The position numbers were made by a program, and so were the translations under genes. 64,000 nucleotides of DNA, from the NCBI GenBank assembly GCA_018268995.1, contig JAFDVL010000012.1, positions 222,328 to 286,327 of the forward strand, written 5' to 3'. The notes below the pieces were generated by a model. It made no database searches and was not told where the DNA came from. It was given only the letters and a program-made list of their open reading frames with translations. The DNA is from Acidobacteriota bacterium. Lineage in GTDB: Bacteria; Acidobacteriota; Blastocatellia; RBC074. Positions 18,061 through 25,919 of the stretch are shown piece after piece (within the stretch, counting starts at the first letter, position 1; every line of letters begins with the position of its first letter).

Positions 18061-19289
18061 TCAGCGGCATCTACTGCTCGCGGCACGACTCGCTTGAGTC
18101 GCACAGGTCGCAGATACTTTACTTTACCAGTCGGTATGCACCGACCGGGGATGATGTTGTTATCAATCGTCTTATTCGGTTGATTGTAGGCGCCGACCTC
18201 ATCACGCAAGGCGGTGAATTTACATTTCGGGCAGCGAAACATCCTGCCCTTCGGCTTGTGCTTGTGACCGCAAGCCGGACAAGTCTGCGACGTATAGGCT
18301 TCACTCTGTTTGGCGTGTCCGATGCCTACCTGTTGCAGTTTATAATTAAGATAGCGAGTGTACTGACCATGCGGCCAATTCCCTACATCCTGGTTGTTCT
18401 GCTTTTTCTTCTTTCCTTTTGTTCCCCGATTGATGTCCCCTAAGTCGCCGGTTGTGACGTGCGTGAGTTCCTTTTTCACCGCAAAAGCTACCGCCTGATT
18501 TGCAGCGTGATGCAGCAAATTGCGCACCTGAGCGTCCGCCTTTCGGCGTAAGCTCCACTTTGCCTTGACCAACTTTTTGCGGCGACGGGAACCTTTCTTG
18601 CACTTGGCAATTTGGGTATCTAGCGCCGCAATGCCTTTCGCACGTCCTTGCTGGATCGAACGCAAGCCTCGCCCGCTAATGATTAGTGTTTCTTCTCCGT
18701 CGGTGAGCGCGATTAAGTTGCAGACACCTAAATCGCCTGCTCCCGGACGTGAGAAGAGACGCGGCTGAACGGGAATTTCAGCCGATAATGTGAGGTAGAC
18801 GGTATTGAAGCCAAGTTCGACCTGCACCACTCGACCAGTGACCGCGTGCGGCAATTTGATCTTGAGAGGCGAGCGGCCTTTGCCCATTGGGAGCGTGAGG
18901 TTTTTTCCCTTTAATCTCACACTCTGCCCTTTCCAAACCGGGTTGTAGTATTTCCGTTCCCGCCAGGGATAGGATGCCTTCAGACCGTTCTTACGATTGG
19001 TTTTGGTTGTCTCTATGTTGGAGAAGAACTTCCCGATGATCGCCTGAACGGTTTGGGAATGCAGGTCAAACTTGCCCTTGTAATGTTTCTCGTATTTGGA
19101 TTGGGTCGGCCAGGGCTGGTGATATTTCCGACACCGACGATGCACCTTCACCATCCTTGTCCAGAGTCGCCCAGTTTCTAATCGGGCCTCTCTGGCTTTC
19201 ACCCAATTACTCGGCGAAAGTTTGATCTGGAATTGTTGCACCATCGTTGACTGCATATAAAAACGATTGGAAATTCGGACTCGATTCAT
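17946..19289 (-). CDS. tnpB: RNA-guided endonuclease TnpB (IS605 OrfB)
   Basis: The product is 447 residues. The N-terminal OrfB helical domain (FQIKLSPSNWVKAREAR) is followed by a split RuvC nuclease. The first Asp is in GDLGVCNLIALTDG (about residue 182). The second acidic position falls in THVTTGDLGDINRG, where the usual Glu is a Gly followed by Asp. A zinc ribbon is CPACGHKHKPKGRMFRCPKC (about residues 337-356), and the last Asp is in LRDEVGAYN. The C-terminal 70 residues are basic. Family members cut DNA under guidance of an omega-RNA and help retain the transposon. The Gly at the middle acidic site is seen in some subfamilies but leaves activity uncertain. Confidence 0.85.
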   Translation of the reverse strand: MNRVRISNRFYMQSTMVQQFQIKLSPSNWVKAREARLETGRLWTRMVKVHRRCRKYHQPWPTQSKYEKHYKGKFDLHSQTVQAIIGKFFSNIETTKTNRKNGLKASYPWRERKYYNPVWKGQSVRLKGKNLTLPMGKGRSPLKIKLPHAVTGRVVQVELGFNTVYLTLSAEIPVQPRLFSRPGAGDLGVCNLIALTDGEETLIISGRGLRSIQQGRAKGIAALDTQIAKCKKGSRRRKKLVKAKWSLRRKADAQVRNLLHHAANQAVAFAVKKELTHVTTGDLGDINRGTKGKKKKQNNQDVGNWPHGQYTRYLNYKLQQVGIGHAKQSEAYTSQTCPACGHKHKPKGRMFRCPKCKFTALRDEVGAYNQPNKTIDNNIIPGRCIPTGKVKYLRPVRLKRVVPRAVDAADTGPTKTIVAVSRSLGLANGSTVYQKAFALATVAVASD

Positions 19290-19296
19290 CCCACGA

Positions 19297-19998
19297 CTAA
19301 AGCCGTGGGCTTTCTCTCGAGCTTCGGTAATCAGTTCCGAGGATTTGGACGGGCCGAGCCATTTGCTTCAAACGTGATCGAATTCGCTCCCCAACTCGGT
19401 CGGTAAGAATTTCAGCGCTGCCGGCTTCCGTATCTAAGTAGTTGGTTGTGATAATTGTCAGCAAGTTTGCTGTATATCGGGCATTGACGACCTGCATAAG
19501 CAGGTCTTGTGACCATTGCGTTGTGCGGACACCTCCTAATTCATCCAGTACCAAGTAAGGAGACTGCAAAATAGGAGTTAGAATATCAAGTGTCGTATCG
19601 CTCGAATGGGGATTCCAGGTGCTCTGGATTTTGGTAAAGAGAGCCGTTAGGTCGCAGAATAGCCCGGCCTCCATGTTGCGATCAATTAACGAATGTAAGA
19701 TTCCTACGGCTAAATGTGTCTTCCCTACCCCACAATGACCTTGCAAAAGCAATCCTTGTTCTGTTGGAAACTCACTGATAACTCTTGCCGCTATTATTTT
19801 AGCGGTAGCCTGTGAGAGAAAGTAATTGCTCTCAGGGCTGCCCTGGGGATGGTAATTGTCGATTGTGCAATGTCTGTAGCGAGCAGGAATGGAGGCTTTT
19901 TCGATCAGCTTTTCTCGTTGCGCAATTCTTTTACATTCGCAGGGCTTCGCCCCTTGCGGAGTCAGAATCCACCCAAATTTACACTCTTGACAAGGCAT
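19297..19998 (-). CDS. DnaC/DnaI-like helicase-loader ATPase
   Basis: The product is about 233 residues from the ATG at 19,998; a GTG at 20,028 is possible. The N-terminal zinc-binding cluster has Cys pairs (MPCQECKFGWILTPQG, CECKR). The AAA+ core has Walker A GHCGVGKTHLAVGIL (about residue 85), Walker B LVLDELG, and sensor TIITTNYL. An Arg-rich end (RVGERIRSRLKQMAR) resembles DnaC arginine-finger regions. DnaC-type proteins load the replicative helicase. The last codons and the TAG stop come from the left end of the inserted TnpB element, so the natural C-terminus has been replaced by a few foreign residues. Confidence 0.82.
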   Translation of the reverse strand: MPCQECKFGWILTPQGAKPCECKRIAQREKLIEKASIPARYRHCTIDNYHPQGSPESNYFLSQATAKIIAARVISEFPTEQGLLLQGHCGVGKTHLAVGILHSLIDRNMEAGLFCDLTALFTKIQSTWNPHSSDTTLDILTPILQSPYLVLDELGGVRTTQWSQDLLMQVVNARYTANLLTIITTNYLDTEAGSAEILTDRVGERIRSRLKQMARPVQILGTDYRSSRESPRL

Positions 19999-20031
19999 GG
20001 CGAGGGATACTTGCAAGACCAATGCCACTAA

Positions 20032-20343
20032 TCAAATTTGTAGTTTGTCAGCACAGGCTTGGAGGACGACCTTTAATTCATCTGCCTCTGCCTCTGTGAG
20101 AGATTCGGCGATTGTGTCGCGCTGAATCCCGCGATAGGCATTCAGAAAAAAGGCGGGTGGGTCGCTGTTTTCTTCCGGGAAAACTTCAAAGCGCAGGGCA
20201 GCTTCTTCGTTTGCCGCCTCGATCAGATGGCCGTGTCGTTGTCGGAGCTGCTGTAATTGCTCAACATCTGTGATCGACGGATGTGAGTGGCTTGAGACGG
20301 GCGCCAGTAGTTCTCGCAAAATGATGAAGATGGATTTCTGCAT
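20032..20343 (-). CDS. Hypothetical acidic protein
   Basis: The product is 103 residues, acidic and mostly helical at the C-terminus (ESLTEAEADELKVVLQACADKLQI). No domain is recognised. It is packed between the DnaC-like gene and another small gene in the leftward operon. Confidence 0.5.
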   Translation of the reverse strand: MQKSIFIILRELLAPVSSHSHPSITDVEQLQQLRQRHGHLIEAANEEAALRFEVFPEENSDPPAFFLNAYRGIQRDTIAESLTEAEADELKVVLQACADKLQI

Positions 20344-20376
20344 GGCTAGTGTATCCTGATGGGGCCGGGAAAGTGG

Positions 20377-20622
20377 TTATGCGATCTTGGTTGGGGGACT
20401 AATGTAAACGTCGTAGCGGTAGTGGAACGGTTCTGGTTCGGGATTGTAACCTTGGATTTCCATCGGGAGAGGGTCAAGCAGATAATCGTCAATGAAATCA
20501 GCTTTTGACATAGGCGTTACATGATTTAGTCTACATGCTCGGCAATGTTCGTTGTAGCGCGTGAGAATCAGGTTTTGAACTTCTGGTGCCAAGGCTTCCC
20601 ATCTTTTTTTGTTTAGTCGCAT
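20377..20622 (-). CDS. Small hypothetical protein
   Basis: The product is 81 residues from the ATG at 20,622; a TTG at 20,634 is an alternative. The N-terminal half is basic and helical (MRLNKKRWEALAPEVQNLIL) with two Cys residues (HCRAC). The C-terminal half is Pro/Tyr-rich. Its first 90 bases lie inside the out-of-frame 3' tail of the PP-loop gene, so the two compete for the same DNA. The family is not recognised. Confidence 0.5.
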   Translation of the reverse strand: MRLNKKRWEALAPEVQNLILTRYNEHCRACRLNHVTPMSKADFIDDYLLDPLPMEIQGYNPEPEPFHYRYDVYISPPTKIA

Positions 20623-20890
20623 AGTTTTTCTCAATTAGATCGGCATACTGCTGCTCGATTGTGTGGGGATCAGTAAAATTGGGAGAGAATTGGTACAACT
20701 CACCAATTTCACCTCTCACTCTTGCAAGCAACTTGCACTCCGCAAATTTTGGGATTGTGGTTGGCCAGCCGGAAACGAATTGCAGATGTTTAGGAATGGC
20801 GGCTTCGATTAGCAGGCGTTGTTCCGAGCGGCGTTGTGCTTCCTGAAATAGTTTCTGGTCAACAAGGTCGGGCCGTATTGAGGCAAGTCA
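20534..20890 (-). pseudogene. Distal part of PP-loop gene behind an in-frame TGA
   Basis: After the TGA at 20,888-20,890 the same frame stays open for about 118 codons with protein-like composition (LASIRPDLVDQKLFQEAQRR, IPKHLQFVSGWPTTIPKFAE). From memory, related mobile-element PAPS-reductase-like proteins continue past the FSFQ segment with a Trp and a helical tail ending near YAELM; here YADLIEKNYA is found. The TGA therefore appears to replace a TGG Trp codon. This is inferred from family memory, not from an alignment. Confidence 0.5.
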
Positions 20891-21673
20891 GCAATGCGGC
20901 TGGAACGAAAAGGCACTGCTTAATTCCAAAGCAACAATCTGCTGATAGGAGGCGTGATTGCGTTCGTCATTCTGCGAAGCAGTTAGGTCATGTAAACTCG
21001 ATAGGACGCAGGCCGAGCAAGAGACGCGGGTGTTGCCATTGAGGGTATAGGCAGGGTGTGGTGGGAACTGAAACCTATCAGGTACGGCGAAGGCACCTTC
21101 GGTAGTCAATTCCAGGATTGGATGCCACACATGGCCTTTGGTTCCGGCTCTGGCTTTTTGTAGGCCGGGGGCAGGCTGTGAAATTGGCTTGTCTGCTCGT
21201 TTAGCGCCCTCCTGCCGACGAATCCCAATGACAGAAATAATAGTCTGACCGGGAAAACGGCGGGTGAGTTCACGATTGATGGGTGCGATCTTTAGTTCGC
21301 TGCGACAAAATAAACCATCGTCATCCGACCAGGGCTTGATGAGTTTGACGCAGGAGAGGGAGGTGTAGCGTGTTTTGTTGTCGTTCCACCGCTGTTCCCA
21401 GCGACTGATCATGTCGCCCTGGGTGCGCCGTACTACAATTAACTCGATCCCGAGTCGTGCAGCAAGTTTGCTGCATTGAGGGAGAGAATCAGCGTGTTCG
21501 ATTCTTCCTAAATCAGCGTGAATCGCCACTCTGGGGCCGGTATGATGAATGGCATTTAGATAGTCGTGGACTAAGAGCGATGCGGCTGTCCCGTCTTTGC
21601 CGCCTGAAACAGAGTAAGCGATCACGCAGTTGTTTGCGATAGCGTCTTTGATGGTGGAATCGAGAGAGAGCAT
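20888..21673 (-). CDS. PAPS-reductase-like PP-loop protein, probably truncated
   Basis: The product is 261 residues up to the TGA. The PP-loop motif SVSGGKDGTAAS (about residues 22-33) binds ATP. A GIRRQEGAKR segment and a Cys pair (CSACVLSS, about residue 218) are typical of the phosphoadenosine-phosphosulfate reductase superfamily, which includes DndC, IscA-linked sulfurtransferases and many phage proteins of unknown substrate. No DndA, DndD or DndE partners lie nearby, so DNA phosphorothioation is not supported. The frame continues in the same register after the stop for another 118 codons, so this is probably two thirds of a protein of about 380 residues. It starts 1 base after the AlkB-like gene ends. 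Confidence 0.7.
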   Translation of the reverse strand: MLSLDSTIKDAIANNCVIAYSVSGGKDGTAASLLVHDYLNAIHHTGPRVAIHADLGRIEHADSLPQCSKLAARLGIELIVVRRTQGDMISRWEQRWNDNKTRYTSLSCVKLIKPWSDDDGLFCRSELKIAPINRELTRRFPGQTIISVIGIRRQEGAKRADKPISQPAPGLQKARAGTKGHVWHPILELTTEGAFAVPDRFQFPPHPAYTLNGNTRVSCSACVLSSLHDLTASQNDERNHASYQQIVALELSSAFSFQPHC

Positions 21674-21674
21674 G

Positions 21675-22316
21675 CTATTCTACTTTACGCAGAGTGAGGG
21701 AAAGACGGCCTGGAACTCTGGTCAGTGGCTCGTTGGTGGGTAAGAGTTTCATTACCCCATGCCACGCCATTCGTCCCTCTCCGTGCATAATCAGAATGTC
21801 TCCACTGTAGAGTGTGATCGTTTGGCTAGCGCTGTTGCGGGTCTCAGCAACCTTGAAAGAACAAGGGTTGCCAAGACTGATTGTTACGATAGGGCTTTTA
21901 AGGTCTTTTTCTGTTTTGTCCTGGTGCATACCAAGCCGCCCATTGGGAAATTTGTACCAATTGAATAAGCACGATTGGAAGTGACAAGCCGGGAGCTTGA
22001 TGGCGGCGAGGGATTTCTCTGCAATGTCTTGCCAGTCCTGTGGTAAGTCCGGCCATCGTTTACCTGTGATTGGGTGAGTGTGAATATAGCGATAGCAGTT
22101 CGCATCAGCAATCCAGCCGAATTCACCACAATTTGAGAGATTTTGCCGGAAGCTGGTGCCATCCTTCATGCGGGGCGTAAAGAGAGGTGCGGACTGGAGG
22201 ATTGTTCGAGCTTGTTCCAGTGCCTTTAATTGTTGCTCTTTTGAAAGAAACCCTCGCAATAATGTGACGCCCTTTTGGAGCGTAATAATTGGCTCGCTGA
22301 TGAGGTCAGATTGCAT
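21675..22316 (-). CDS. AlkB-like 2-oxoglutarate/Fe(II) dioxygenase
   Basis: The product is 213 residues. The iron-binding HxD is MHQDKTEKD (about residues 129-137), the third ligand His is in AWHGVMKLLP, and the 2-oxoglutarate Arg pair is in RVPGRLSLTLR near the C-terminus. SLGNPCSFKV and DILIMHGEGRMAWHGV are characteristic AlkB segments. The family removes alkyl groups from nucleic-acid bases. In mobile elements it may repair or edit modified bases. It is the first gene of the leftward run; the upstream 280 bases hold repeats instead of a gene. Confidence 0.82.
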   Translation of the reverse strand: MQSDLISEPIITLQKGVTLLRGFLSKEQQLKALEQARTILQSAPLFTPRMKDGTSFRQNLSNCGEFGWIADANCYRYIHTHPITGKRWPDLPQDWQDIAEKSLAAIKLPACHFQSCLFNWYKFPNGRLGMHQDKTEKDLKSPIVTISLGNPCSFKVAETRNSASQTITLYSGDILIMHGEGRMAWHGVMKLLPTNEPLTRVPGRLSLTLRKVE

Positions 22317-22375
22317 GGCATTTGTTTCCTTTCCGCTTTTTCAATAAAAGCTTGCCAGGCATAGTCGTTGGGAGA

Positions 22376-22478
22376 GGGGGACAAAAACGACACTTGAAAG
22401 CGGTTTGCAGTTATCTTTAGAATCAACTACTTACAAAAGAGGGGGACAAAAACGACGATAAGGGGGACAAAAACGACA
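22376..22478. repeat. Three copies of GGGGGACAAAAACGAC, possible transposon end
   Basis: The 16-bp sequence occurs at 22,376-22,391, 22,441-22,456 and 22,462-22,477, all in one orientation. Two copies are followed by A, so the complement reads TGTCGTTTTTGTCCCC. Transposons with TnsB/TniA-type transposases have TGT termini and several spaced transposase-binding repeats just inside. Iterons of a replication origin would be another reading. No transposase of that type is in the window. The rest of the 22,317-22,595 gap shows no gene. Confidence 0.45.
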
Positions 22479-22595
22479 TACTCGAATTTTGGGTTCCTGA
22501 CAACAGAAAGGCCATTCGCGTTTTCCAGTGGCGCGAATGGCCCTCCTAAAGACTCTTTGTGTCTTCCAAGCCTGTTCCCAAAAAAATTGCCCAAT

Positions 22596-23729
22596 ATGGC
22601 TAATCCATTCCACAACGCCAATTCGCCACCGCCCCTCGCGCTGGATGTGACCGAGGCCGTCTTTGCGCGCATGAGAGAACGCACACCACCCGCCGACTAC
22701 CAGCGGTTTGCGGACCCGGCCAGTTATACCCAGGAATTGAAAGTCCCTCTGCTCCAGTTGATGATTCCCAGCTTGCTTGAAGAGGCGGTTCATCTATATG
22801 AACGTAACTCGCAGCGTGGGATCATGCTATGTGACCAAACCCGACCGGAAAGTCGTGTCCTGTGGGTGAGCGTCACCCAGTTCGCCGCTGCACTTCCCGC
22901 CGTGACGCAGGAAGCAAGACGAGAGATCACCGAATTGCTCACCCTGTATCTCCCCAGTGAAACGGCGGTGCTGGTGATGATGACCGCGCAGGCCGTGCAG
23001 CCACTCATTGTCTTTCCGGATGGGAAATTGTTTTCGCCCGGCATCTACCCGCTGCTGCCGCTGCCGCCAGCCGCACGTGGGCCGCAATTGCAGTCAGATC
23101 AGGAGTTGCTGGCCGAGCTTGCGACTTTGCACGCTACGCTACATCGGGATGATCCGCCGCTGGCATCGCCGGAAGAGGAGCAGGTAGCACTCGTGATGGC
23201 ACACCTGCAGCAGACGGTGATGGAGCTGCTGGAACAGGAAGTGAATCCGCAGATATTGGAACTCGCCCTCTTTTATCAATGGTTGCGTCTGACCACTATT
23301 GTCCACGGTTTGAGTGGCATTCGTTTTGAGGAACTGGCCGCAGAGCTACAACAAGTGAGGGCGGGGTTGGTGCATCTCTTACAGCAGATCGAGTCGCAAT
23401 TACCAGATGAGTACCCAATGCCACAAATGGCAGCACTGGGGCGGAAAGTGCAACAACTCAAAGACCTCGCGCAGACATTGGCCACGCAGCCCCTGGAGCG
23501 GCGCGTCGTCGAGCAGCAAACGGATCGCACCAACCGTGCGTTCTTCGCGCTGGTGCAGGAATGTCTGACGCAGCGCTACTCCCCGGCCTTCTTGGAACAG
23601 GGATTTCTGTATTACTGGCTACGGCTCTCGACGATCAATGCCAATGTCTCGGAGGTCTTCTTTCAGAAGCTGGAATGGCATTGGCCGGAGGTTGTCCGTC
23701 GTGTCGGGATGTGGGTTAAGCAACTCTGA
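22596..23729 (+). CDS. Hypothetical protein with internal duplication
   Basis: The product is about 377 residues from the ATG at 22,596; an earlier ATG at 22,557 is possible. It is rich in Leu, Gln and Glu, soluble, and probably all-helical after residue 200. Two segments resemble each other: about residues 215-262 (ELALFYQWLRLTTI ... FEELAAELQQV) and 330-377 (EQGFLYYWLRLSTI ... FFQKLEWHWPEV), separated by a likely coiled coil. This suggests a duplicated helical unit. No family is recognised. It is on the opposite strand to the preceding region. Confidence 0.55.
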   Translation: MANPFHNANSPPPLALDVTEAVFARMRERTPPADYQRFADPASYTQELKVPLLQLMIPSLLEEAVHLYERNSQRGIMLCDQTRPESRVLWVSVTQFAAALPAVTQEARREITELLTLYLPSETAVLVMMTAQAVQPLIVFPDGKLFSPGIYPLLPLPPAARGPQLQSDQELLAELATLHATLHRDDPPLASPEEEQVALVMAHLQQTVMELLEQEVNPQILELALFYQWLRLTTIVHGLSGIRFEELAAELQQVRAGLVHLLQQIESQLPDEYPMPQMAALGRKVQQLKDLAQTLATQPLERRVVEQQTDRTNRAFFALVQECLTQRYSPAFLEQGFLYYWLRLSTINANVSEVFFQKLEWHWPEVVRRVGMWVKQL

Positions 23730-23881
23730 AGGCCGCGAGAAAACAGCCAGTGGGCGCTCGGGGTGAAGAGCCAAGATGACAAGGCGTTTGATTATCAAAG
23801 TGAGAATCAAAGTGGGGACAGTGGACAGGCTGAGAAATCTGGTATCTAATCCTGGCTTGGTGACGCGCAGCTAACCTGTCA

Positions 23882-24244
23882 ATGCAACACGATCTCGAAG
23901 GGTGGCTCAATGAATATCTGGCGGCTGTCGGAATTGAAGGCGCGGCGCGGGGTGCGCCGTTGTTTCGGGCGGCGGATGGGAAGCGAAGAGCACTCACCTC
24001 TGCGGCTTTTGCGGCACCCTCGATGCGGCTGATGCTCAAGCGTCGGTTGAAGGAGGCGGGGCTGCCGCTGCTTTTCAGCCCGCATAGTTTTCGCGGGACG
24101 GTCGTCACCAACTTGCTCACGCAGAATGTGCCGCTCGAAGAGGTGCAATATCTCGCCGGGCATGCCAGCCCGACGACAACACGCATTTATGATCGGCGGC
24201 GACGGCGCGTGACGCGCAATATTGTGGAGAGGATTTCAATTTAA
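23882..24244 (+). pseudogene. Tyrosine recombinase, C-terminal fragment
   Basis: The 120 residues match only the C-terminal part of a phage-type integrase. The HxxR box is PHSFRGTVVT (about residues 66-75), LAGHASPTTT carries the second His, and RIYDRR carries the nucleophilic Tyr (about residue 102). The N-terminal SAM-like domain and the first catalytic Arg are missing, and no matching sequence is seen in the 150 bases upstream. It is therefore a remnant, and it marks an old integration or excision event between the two accessory blocks. Confidence 0.75.
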
Positions 24245-24276
24245 AAAGAATTTGCCACCTTCTCCTTGCAGTAGTC

Positions 24277-24729
24277 TTACACGTTTTTCCACCATTTTTT
24301 AAATCTCTGCCAAGCCCCCAGTGCTGCCCTGCTTTCCATCGGCACGGGACTGGTCGAAGCTGCGCCGGGAGGCGGAGTATTAGGCGCATTGAAATACTGT
24401 TCCTTCGCAAACCTGTCTTGAACCCTACCAGCATTGACCATTTCTGGTGACCACCGGGGAGCCCAGATGATCTGGTTGTTGCTTATCCAATAGTGCGACT
24501 GACAGGGGAAGCTCCAATTGCCAATGGAGGGATCAAGTGAAATCGTTTTGCCGTCGAAGGTAAGCTTCCAGTCCGTGGGGCTGAGCGGTGTCACAACCTC
24601 TTCCCCACAGCCACAGCAGCATTTGTGGGCGACTGTTGCATAAGGGATGGACACATAAATGACGCCTTCCTTCAGGTCCTCAGGGATAAACTCCACAAAT
24701 TCGTGCGTAAGCGTCGCTACCTGTTTCAT
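24277..24729 (-). CDS. DUF6527-like protein of ubiquitin-like operon
   Basis: The product is 150 residues. The core has a Cys cluster (HKCCCGCGEEVVTPLSP), LDPSIGNWSFPCQSHYWI, and NNQIIWAPRWS, the pattern I associate with DUF6527: zinc-binding Cys and His plus an aromatic core. In multiubiquitin/ThiF operons a protein of this type is usually the third gene, and it has been proposed to be a metal-dependent peptidase that processes the ubiquitin-like partner; I treat that role as tentative. The C-terminal 40 residues are Pro/Ala-rich. Its start overlaps the stop of the E1-like gene (ATGA). Confidence 0.65.
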   Translation of the reverse strand: MKQVATLTHEFVEFIPEDLKEGVIYVSIPYATVAHKCCCGCGEEVVTPLSPTDWKLTFDGKTISLDPSIGNWSFPCQSHYWISNNQIIWAPRWSPEMVNAGRVQDRFAKEQYFNAPNTPPPGAASTSPVPMESRAALGAWQRFKKWWKNV

Positions 24730-25919
24730 GGGTTCTTATCTTCGTTGAGGAGCAGGTTGCCCGTGATAGTAAATGTGCTGTGGTATTCGTGGTCAAAGTC
24801 GAGGTAGAAGCCGCAGAGTTTCTTCCACTTGATAATGGCGAGAGCGGCGTTAAGCGCGTTCAGTTCGGCAATCTGGATATTAGTGGCGTATTCATTGCGG
24901 CCAACGCCGTCCGAGAACGGAATCCTGCCGCGTACATGATCGCGCTGATCAGGCGTGCTGGTCGTGACCCGGAGAATGCCCCCGAGCGAGCCGTCTGCTT
25001 CGTAAATGCCCATCCCGACATCCACGAAGGGGATGCCATACTCCTCCAATTTCTCAATGATCAATTTTTTCGCTGTGCCACGATCAAGGCAGACGAAGAC
25101 AAAATCCATCACCCGGAGCTGCTCTACATTGCTCGCGTCAACATACTCTTCATGGGCCACGATGCCGCGATGCATTTTCGAGTACAGACCTTTCAGATAG
25201 GCGGTCTTCTTGGGCTTGGCGCTCAATTCCTCAATCGAGGGAGCGCCCGGCACCCGGAAGGCATTGTGCTGGAGGAAATCGTCGCCGTCGTACAGATGGA
25301 TTTCATCCACTGGCGTTTTGGCAGTGAAGTCCAGGGTATAAGCGCCTGTTCCACCGGTTCCGAGGATGGCGATCTTTTTCGACCTCAGCTTGTCGGTTAC
25401 AACTTCAATTTCGGCGCGGCTAGAAGCGGTGTCTATGTAGTTGAATGGGCTATCTTCATCTTCGTCCGCTTCGATTGCGGGAAAGGTTTTCGCAGTAATT
25501 TCTGTATCGGGGCTGAGCGCCTGGGCGTAGCGGGACAATATGCCCACATAGGTCGTCACCTTGTCGTAGTAATTGTCATAGACTCCGCTGGGCTGGGGCT
25601 TCGCCGAAAACGTGTGGTCAATAACCACATCTTTATGGAGTGCGTTCTTGTTGCTCGCGTTCTTGATTTTCTCCAGCTCCATGCCGTTCTGGTCACAAGG
25701 ATGCTCGCCGATGAAGTGGGCGATGTGATCGCCAGGCCGTGCCGTCACGTCGCCCGCCAAGGTCAACTTGCACACGAGGGTGCCACGCTGGACTTCCTTT
25801 TTGGAGTTCACATACGGAACATCCTTCACCAGCAGGTGGCCGCCCCGGATTTCCAGGTGATAGCCCTCGTTCCGCAGGCGCTTCAGGTCGTCACTAAGAT
25901 TTATCAGTTGGTGTGACAT
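24726..25919 (-). CDS. ThiF/E1-like enzyme with DUF6791-type N-terminus
   Basis: The product is 397 residues. About 165 N-terminal residues form a DUF6791-like domain, with HFIGEHPCDQNG containing a His and Cys pair. The E1/ThiF adenylation fold follows: IAILGTGGTGAYTLDF (nucleotide loop, about residues 183-198), LYDGDDFLQHNAFR (Asp, Asn and Arg that position ATP), and FVFVCLDRGTAKKLI. E1-like enzymes adenylate the C-terminus of a ubiquitin-like protein. The N-terminal domain may replace a separate E2, since none is encoded here. The gene starts 26 bases inside the ubiquitin-like gene and overlaps the next gene by 4 bases, so the three form one unit. Confidence 0.8.
   Translation of the reverse strand: MSHQLINLSDDLKRLRNEGYHLEIRGGHLLVKDVPYVNSKKEVQRGTLVCKLTLAGDVTARPGDHIAHFIGEHPCDQNGMELEKIKNASNKNALHKDVVIDHTFSAKPQPSGVYDNYYDKVTTYVGILSRYAQALSPDTEITAKTFPAIEADEDEDSPFNYIDTASSRAEIEVVTDKLRSKKIAILGTGGTGAYTLDFTAKTPVDEIHLYDGDDFLQHNAFRVPGAPSIEELSAKPKKTAYLKGLYSKMHRGIVAHEEYVDASNVEQLRVMDFVFVCLDRGTAKKLIIEKLEEYGIPFVDVGMGIYEADGSLGGILRVTTSTPDQRDHVRGRIPFSDGVGRNEYATNIQIAELNALNAALAIIKWKKLCGFYLDFDHEYHSTFTITGNLLLNEDKNP

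Larger units (their letters stand above)
17915..19320 (-). mobile_element. IS200/IS605-type element with TnpB only
   Basis: A tnpB gene is bordered by imperfect palindromes typical of IS605 ends. At the left end there is a hairpin with arms CCCACG and CGTGGG (19,290-19,309), and at the right end a hairpin with arms CACTCC and GGAGTG (17,918-17,939). No Y1 transposase (TnpA) is present, so movement would need a helper. The exact cleavage sites cannot be set from the sequence alone. The left end supplies the stop codon of the DnaC-like gene. Confidence 0.75.

Noticed and set aside
20888..21673. PP-loop protein as DndC of a phosphorothioation system
   Set aside because: No dndA, dndB, dndD or dndE lies near it, and the gene belongs to a replication-type operon. 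The DGQHR genes at 53-56 kb are tied to dpdA instead.
22376..22478. Short repeats as a CRISPR array
   Set aside because: Only three copies, spacing of 49 and 5 bases, and no cas genes nearby.
24780..25916. Long rightward open frame opposite the E1-like gene
   Set aside because: It is the antisense shadow of the E1-like gene, has no recognisable domain and would fully overlap it.
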